From Lactobacillus amylovorus DSM 20531 (GTDB lineage Bacteria; Bacillota; Bacilli; Lactobacillales; Lactobacillaceae), in contig NZ_CP017706.1 of NCBI RefSeq assembly GCF_002706375.1, positions 310,001-374,000 on the forward strand: DNA of 64,000 nucleotides, given 5' to 3'. This document shows positions 60,111 through 64,000 of this stretch, one piece after another; position 1 is the stretch's first letter, and each line of letters begins with the position of its first letter. The position numbers and the translations under genes were made by a program. The notes beneath the pieces are model-generated. The model did not search any database. It was given only the letters and a program-made list of their open reading frames with translations, and was not told the origin of the DNA.

Positions 60111-60655
60111 TTAACCAAAAACTTCGGCTGCAGCTAGAATTTCGAGCTTTGATTCATCTACTTTATCTCGACCATATGCATCAAAGAAGCGATTACGATA
60201 CTTATCAGTTTTCAAATCAAAATTAAGTTCAGCCGTATCTTTATAGTTAGTGATTGCATTTAAAATTTTGTAGGAATATTCAACTTTAACATTGTCATCC
60301 TCATCAATGCGATGAAAAACCTTAAACCGGTATGACTTACCATATCGCGTTAATTGATAAGTATTATTTTTACCACTATTCGAGGGCACAACATTTTGCC
60401 CATCAACCTTGACCTTAACCCCAGTCAAATTCTGCTTTTTTGTTAAATTTTGCTGATAAAAAACGCCATGAGCATCGCTATCAATTTCATAATCAATCTT
60501 GCGGTGCATCGTTAAAGAGCCATCACGATTGACTTTAGCTGTGACATTCATATCTGTAATATCATAATGACGTCTGCTCTGGCAGTTTGCGTAAAAACAG
60601 CAAATAAACTCAACACGCCCAAAAAAGCCAGTAAACTAAGAACCTCCTTTTTCAT
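60111..60655 (-). pseudogene. DUF2207 membrane protein, frameshifted and truncated
   Basis: The frame from ATG 60,655 encodes a signal peptide MKKEVLSLLAFLGVLSLFAV and shifts after ...ARAD. The remainder continues from HYDITDMNVTAKVNRDGSLT in another frame, which restores the DUF2207 N-terminal domain, and stops after about 180 codons ('KLEILAAAEVFG'). Intact family members are several hundred residues with C-terminal membrane helices, so both a one-base deletion near the signal peptide and loss of the 3' two-thirds are inferred. GAGG six bases before the ATG, overlapping the preceding gene's end. Confidence 0.75.
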
Positions 60656-60663
60656 ATCTATCC

Positions 60664-61563
60664 TCAATTTTTCTTCAAAAAATCGGTAATCAAGCGGTTA
60701 GCACGCGTCACATATTTACCCTTAAAATCATGACCAGCATGCTTGAAAATATATAATTTCGAATGCTTAAACTTCTTATTAGCCTTCTCTGAATATGTTT
60801 CAGGCACAATGATATCGTCTGTACCATGCATGATCAGTACAGGACCATTGTATTTAGTGGCAGATTTTAACAAGTCATAATTAAACAGTTTAGCAAAGTA
60901 ATTCTTACCCACTGTAAAACCAAACAGATTCAACGTATCAGGCACGCGATTAATTGATTTAAAGGCAACCTGCGCATAATCAGTAATTGAAAATGCAGGG
61001 TAAAGCAAAATTAATGACTTAACTTCTTTTGGATATTTAGAAGCAAGCATCGCGGAAACGGCCCCGCCCTGGCTTTCACCTAACAGCGATACCTGATTGC
61101 GATCAACATCGCTTCTATTTCTAACTGCATTTAAAACTGTCTTTAGATTTTGCTCCTCCGTAAAAATCGACATATTCAATTGACCAACGCCTGTGCTGCA
61201 GCCATTTTTGGCACCACCAGGATAATCAAAAGCATAAGCGACATAACCCTGACCTGCCAAATATTGTGCATATTTAGTTACATCACGGTAGTTGCCAGCT
61301 AAGCCGTGCGATAAAATGACCGCCCTTTTCTTACCTGGTAAATTCTTGGGCAAGTACAATCGACCATATATATTGATGCCATCTTGATTGATATTCCAAT
61401 CTTGCTCCAATACTTGATATTTCTTTTGGGGCAAGCTCTCCCTTGTTTTATTTCGCTTAACTGTTTTTACTGATGAATCTGAATTAGTATTATTTTTATT
61501 CATCGTGCATCCCGTCAACGCGAATGCCAAGCTAAGCAAAACTAATGTTGCTAATTTTTTCAA
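60664..61563 (-). CDS. Lipoprotein alpha/beta hydrolase
   Basis: A 299-residue hydrolase with a signal peptide and lipobox (MKKLATLVLLSLAFALTGC), so it is anchored at the outer face of the membrane. The alpha/beta core has 'VILSHGLAGNYRDVTKYAQY', the nucleophile elbow GESQGG, Asp in MHGTDDIIVP and His in 'FKHAGHDFKGKYV'. Likely an esterase or peptidase of the dienelactone/BAAT group. It leads into the decayed DUF2207 gene. Confidence 0.92.
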   Translation of the reverse strand: MKKLATLVLLSLAFALTGCTMNKNNTNSDSSVKTVKRNKTRESLPQKKYQVLEQDWNINQDGINIYGRLYLPKNLPGKKRAVILSHGLAGNYRDVTKYAQYLAGQGYVAYAFDYPGGAKNGCSTGVGQLNMSIFTEEQNLKTVLNAVRNRSDVDRNQVSLLGESQGGAVSAMLASKYPKEVKSLILLYPAFSITDYAQVAFKSINRVPDTLNLFGFTVGKNYFAKLFNYDLLKSATKYNGPVLIMHGTDDIIVPETYSEKANKKFKHSKLYIFKHAGHDFKGKYVTRANRLITDFLKKN

Positions 61564-61582
61564 AATTTATTTCACCTTAATT

Positions 61583-61609
61583 AAAAAAATACCTAAGCGT
61601 TTCTTAGGT
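61583..61609 (-). terminator. Intrinsic terminator
   Basis: ACCTAAG / CTTAGGT stem with a five-base loop and T7 on the minus strand, directly upstream of the lipoprotein hydrolase gene; second in a pair after the muramidase gene. Confidence 0.75.
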
Positions 61610-61622
61610 ACTTTTATTATAC

Positions 61623-61652
61623 AAAAAAAGCGCGCGCATATTCACTCGCGCT
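61623..61652 (-). terminator. Terminator of the GH25 muramidase gene
   Basis: AGCGCG / CGCGCGCT stem with about ten-base loop and T7 on the minus strand, 20 bases after the gene. The T run continues into a TATAAT that could be a -10 for the hydrolase gene. Confidence 0.75.
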
Positions 61653-61672
61653 AAATAGATACTTATCTTTTT

Positions 61673-62902
61673 TTAGAAATTAGCTGACTTAACGTATAAG
61701 CCCTTACCAATACGGTAGTAGTACTTACCGTTAATGTTAAAGCGTGAACCGTAAGTCTTAACTGGAGTACCTTTCCTCAAAACTCTCCAGTTCGCACGTC
61801 TTCCTGCGTGGTTGTAGATATAAGCATTGCGTCTCATAACACGTGAGTTACCTAAAACGTTGCTTGCCATTACATAACGGTCATTGCCAACCTTAAGAGC
61901 AGTCTTGCCATTATCCAAAGTTACAGTTGAGCCGTAGTATTGAATGCCGTAGTAAGCTGCGTAGTAGCCGCTTTGACGTTCACCCTTCTTGTTGTAAATG
62001 TAGGCCTTCTTCATTACGTAAGCAGAAGTTACTGGTTCGGTTGGAGTTGAATCAGTCTTATTGTCAGTAGATGAAGAATTTGAGTTATTAGTAGTATTTG
62101 AATTACTGCTTGAAGGAGCTTGTGAAACAGCACCGTTGTTAGAAGTTACATTACCGTTAATTGATAATGGAAGAACAGCAACGTTACCATCAACGCTTAG
62201 TCCGCGCCAGTTATCAGTAAATTGCCAAATTGATACACCGTCCATTGATGGGAAGTAATTAAAGTTAGGATTATCAATTCTACCTGAAATAGCATATGAA
62301 GCTACCCATAATGAGTTAGGGTACTCACCAATTACGCTGCTGGTATCAATGTTGTTTTGCAAAACTGATGAACTTGCGTAAAGAAGTGGTTGGTAACCAG
62401 CTGCCTTGATTGTGTCCATGAATGCAATGATTGCGTTAGCAGTTGGCGTCTTACCACCATAAATGTTGTTGCCTTGGCCAGTTTCATAGTCACAAGCAAT
62501 ATATGAACCCTTTGGTAAACCAAATGCTTGCGCTGCCTTAACAGCATAGTTTGCTTCTGCTACAGCAGCACTTGAGTTAGAACTAAAAGTAGCAAAGTGG
62601 TATGCCATTGGCATCATATTGTTAGAAATAGCTGTAGAAATTTGGCTTGAAGCCTTAGGGTTACGGTATGAAGTACCTTCACTTACCTTAACGATAGCAA
62701 ACTGTGCACCTACTTGAGCATGACTTGATAAGTCAGCATTTTGGTAACTGGCAACGTCCACACCAAGTGAACGTGCTGCAACAGATGTAGTTGATGCTTG
62801 AACAGTAATTTGTGGTCGATTAATTTGAGTTACTGCCACTCCTGCAGTTTCTAATACGGTTGCACATGCCAATTTAATAATTAATTTTTTGGTTGTAGTC
62901 AA
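61673..62902 (-). CDS. Secreted GH25 muramidase with SLAP cell-wall domains
   Basis: A 409-residue secreted protein. The signal peptide (MTTTKKLIIKLACATVLETA) is followed by the GH25 lysozyme domain with catalytic-site residues in LGVDVASYQNADLS, 'MAYHFATFSSNS' and 'IACDYETGQGNN' (Asp/Glu) and IWQFTDN. After a Ser/Asn/Thr-rich linker there are two SLAP/S-layer-type repeats ('AYIYNKKGERQSGYYAAYYG', 'AYIYNHAGRRANWRVLRKGT'). The start is TTG at 62,902 with GGAGG upstream. SLAP repeats tie it to lactobacilli with surface layers. Confidence 0.95.
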   Translation of the reverse strand: MTTTKKLIIKLACATVLETAGVAVTQINRPQITVQASTTSVAARSLGVDVASYQNADLSSHAQVGAQFAIVKVSEGTSYRNPKASSQISTAISNNMMPMAYHFATFSSNSSAAVAEANYAVKAAQAFGLPKGSYIACDYETGQGNNIYGGKTPTANAIIAFMDTIKAAGYQPLLYASSSVLQNNIDTSSVIGEYPNSLWVASYAISGRIDNPNFNYFPSMDGVSIWQFTDNWRGLSVDGNVAVLPLSINGNVTSNNGAVSQAPSSSNSNTTNNSNSSSTDNKTDSTPTEPVTSAYVMKKAYIYNKKGERQSGYYAAYYGIQYYGSTVTLDNGKTALKVGNDRYVMASNVLGNSRVMRRNAYIYNHAGRRANWRVLRKGTPVKTYGSRFNINGKYYYRIGKGLYVKSANF

Positions 62903-62977
62903 TCTTCTCGTCCTCCACTATGTGAAAAAATTCAAATTCACACTTGTTGATCTTCCTAGTAATACGAAATCAAATTT

Positions 62978-63006
62978 AGGATAAGCTCGTTTGAGATTTT
63001 AGTCAA
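62978..63006 (-). promoter_or_regulatory. Muramidase gene promoter
   Basis: On the minus strand TTGACT (63,001-63,006) and TATCCT (62,978-62,983) are 17 bp apart, directed at the GH25 gene. Confidence 0.65.
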
Positions 63007-63075
63007 TAGATTCGCTCTAGATGTAAGGTTAGCTTAATCTTTGTCATAATTTTGTATCATACAAGGCTAAAAGCT

Positions 63076-63432
63076 TTACAGCCAAGTTTCTTCATAAATA
63101 TTTTCTCTAAAACCACAAGTTAAATGATCATCGCCGACAACAAGCGGACGCTTAATCAGTTTGCCATCTTTGGACATCATCTCGGCAGCTTCTTCAATCG
63201 TCATATCAGGAATTTTGTCCTTTAATTTCTGCTGGCGGTAATGTTGACCAGATGTATTGAAAAAGTATCTTAAACCGCGATCTTGATACTTAGTCATCCA
63301 CTTAATCAAGTCTTCTTTTTTAGGTGGCTGTTCAACTAAATCTTGGAACTCATACTTTACGCCATGATCGTCTAACCACTTTTGTGCTTTCTTTGAAGTA
63401 GAACAACGTTTATAACCATAAAATTTAATCAT
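63076..63432 (-). CDS. ArsC/Spx-family thioredoxin-fold protein
   Basis: A 118-residue ArsC-like protein. The redox-type motif is CSTS in FYGYKRCSTSKKAQKWLDDH, and the C-terminal 'MTIEEAAEMMSKDGKLIKRP' with LVVGDDHLTCGF is typical of the Spx/ArsC fold. The CxxS (not CxxC) centre suggests a regulatory or reductase-like member, not a classical arsenate reductase; I cannot separate Spx-type from YffB-type. It lies two bases upstream of the esterase gene's end. Confidence 0.85.
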   Translation of the reverse strand: MIKFYGYKRCSTSKKAQKWLDDHGVKYEFQDLVEQPPKKEDLIKWMTKYQDRGLRYFFNTSGQHYRQQKLKDKIPDMTIEEAAEMMSKDGKLIKRPLVVGDDHLTCGFRENIYEETWL

Positions 63433-63433
63433 A

Positions 63434-64000
63434 TTAATCCTTCTTCATGTGTTCTCTAAAGAATTCAAGTTCTTCATCGTTAGCAATATCGGCTAATTCA
63501 TCCTTTTGACTTACGAAAAAGACATGGCCACGAGGATGATCTTTATCGCCATATGATTTACAAATTGCATGCACGCCGCGACCTAATAAGAAGCCAAATA
63601 AAGTAAACTGCATATCATGCAAGAAATCATTATTTGAAGTAATTAAGAATGTTGGCAAGAAATTAGAGTTAATATACTTTTCAACGTCAAGTTGTTCGTG
63701 ATACTTATCAACTGCTTTAGGAGTGAAGTAAAGACTCTCAAGACCATCAAGACTTTCGGGAGTTAAAACAAATGAAGCAGCACAGTTAAGTCCAACTGCT
63801 CTAAACTTTAAGTTAAGCGGCTTGTATGGGAACAATTTGGCATAGTCTGGATTAGTCAAAATCGTGACATATTGCTCAGCCATTTGGCCACCAGCACTAT
63901 CACCAACGATGAAGACATTGTTTCTATCTAAACGATATTCTTCTGCGTGATCATCAACCCAGTGCATGTAGCGGTCGATATCGTCCAATTCATCAGGAAA
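63434..64000 (-). CDS. Acetyl-esterase-like alpha/beta hydrolase (cut by window edge)
   Basis: The frame is open through the right edge, so the N-terminal HGG oxyanion part lies outside. What is seen is FPDELDDIDRYMHWVDDHAE, the nucleophile elbow VGDSAGGQMAEQY, and C-terminal 'NNDFLHDMQFTLFGFLLGRG' (Asp) and 'GDKDHPRGHVFFVSQKDE' (His). This is the hormone-sensitive-lipase-type esterase family. It ends one base from the Spx-family gene. Confidence 0.9.
   Translation of the reverse strand, partial: FPDELDDIDRYMHWVDDHAEEYRLDRNNVFIVGDSAGGQMAEQYVTILTNPDYAKLFPYKPLNLKFRAVGLNCAASFVLTPESLDGLESLYFTPKAVDKYHEQLDVEKYINSNFLPTFLITSNNDFLHDMQFTLFGFLLGRGVHAICKSYGDKDHPRGHVFFVSQKDELADIANDEELEFFREHMKKD

Overview
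The window joins a contractile-tailed temperate prophage (about 1-35,950) to a block of housekeeping chromosome (about 35,940-64,000). Base composition is AT-rich, gene starts carry AGGAGG-type ribosome binding sites, and the chromosomal half shows the Firmicutes synteny gmk-rpoZ-priA-fmt-rsmB-stp-prkC-rsgA-rpe-thiN and efp-asp23-nusB-folD-xseA-xseB-ispA-tlyA-recN. A secreted GH25 muramidase ends in S-layer-type SLAP domains, which points to a Lactobacillus of the S-layer-forming acidophilus/crispatus/helveticus clade. The species cannot be fixed from this window alone.

Prophage, right to left: integrase (34,719-35,858, + strand) beside an attachment site in the last codons of rpmB (ribosomal protein L28). 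Next come a superinfection-exclusion-type lipoprotein, a CI/ImmA lysogeny pair (+) and, across a 284-bp operator region, a Cro-like repressor that starts the long minus-strand lytic transcript. The early genes (32.5-20.2 kb) hold many tiny ORFs and a replication/recombination module: Gp157, a helicase broken by a frameshift, a Sak4-like ATPase, a DUF669 protein with an SSB-like tail, a Prim-Pol primase and a VirE-type helicase. Two HNH-type endonucleases, a VRR-NUC nuclease and an Nmad1 (DUF1599) protein follow. An ArpU-type late regulator sits before a 620-bp non-coding stretch with one tRNA-Arg candidate and two tRNA-like folds. A frameshifted DNA methyltransferase, the packaging and head genes, and a complete PBSX/Xkd-style myovirus tail follow: sheath, tube, -1 frameshifted chaperone, tape measure, hub, baseplate. 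The left edge cuts the tail fibre gene, so the lysis genes and the other attachment site lie outside.

Chromosomal part: a first minus-strand block runs from gmk to thiN and covers nucleotide metabolism, RNA polymerase omega, replication restart, translation initiation, rRNA modification, Ser/Thr phospho-signalling, ribosome assembly and sugar/thiamine phosphate metabolism. A second runs from efp to recN and an ASCH protein. Then come pepP, the L21/L27 operon with its autoregulatory leader, a DUF2325 protein, ilvE (+), a tautomerase, a decayed DUF2207 gene, a lipoprotein hydrolase, the SLAP muramidase, an ArsC/Spx-family protein and a cut esterase.

The least explained signals are these. (1) Two AT-rich, repeat-dense non-coding modules 10 kb apart in the prophage share a 17-bp motif (three copies) and each abuts the 3' end of a gene, with a weaker relative at a third gene end. 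(2) The tRNA-like non-coding stretch. (3) The rpmB attachment site. (4) The tail-chaperone frameshift. (5) L27 carrying a cleavable-type N-terminal extension without the usual prp gene beside it. (6) Three single-base frameshifts, in the methyltransferase, helicase and DUF2207 genes, that may be real decay or sequence error.
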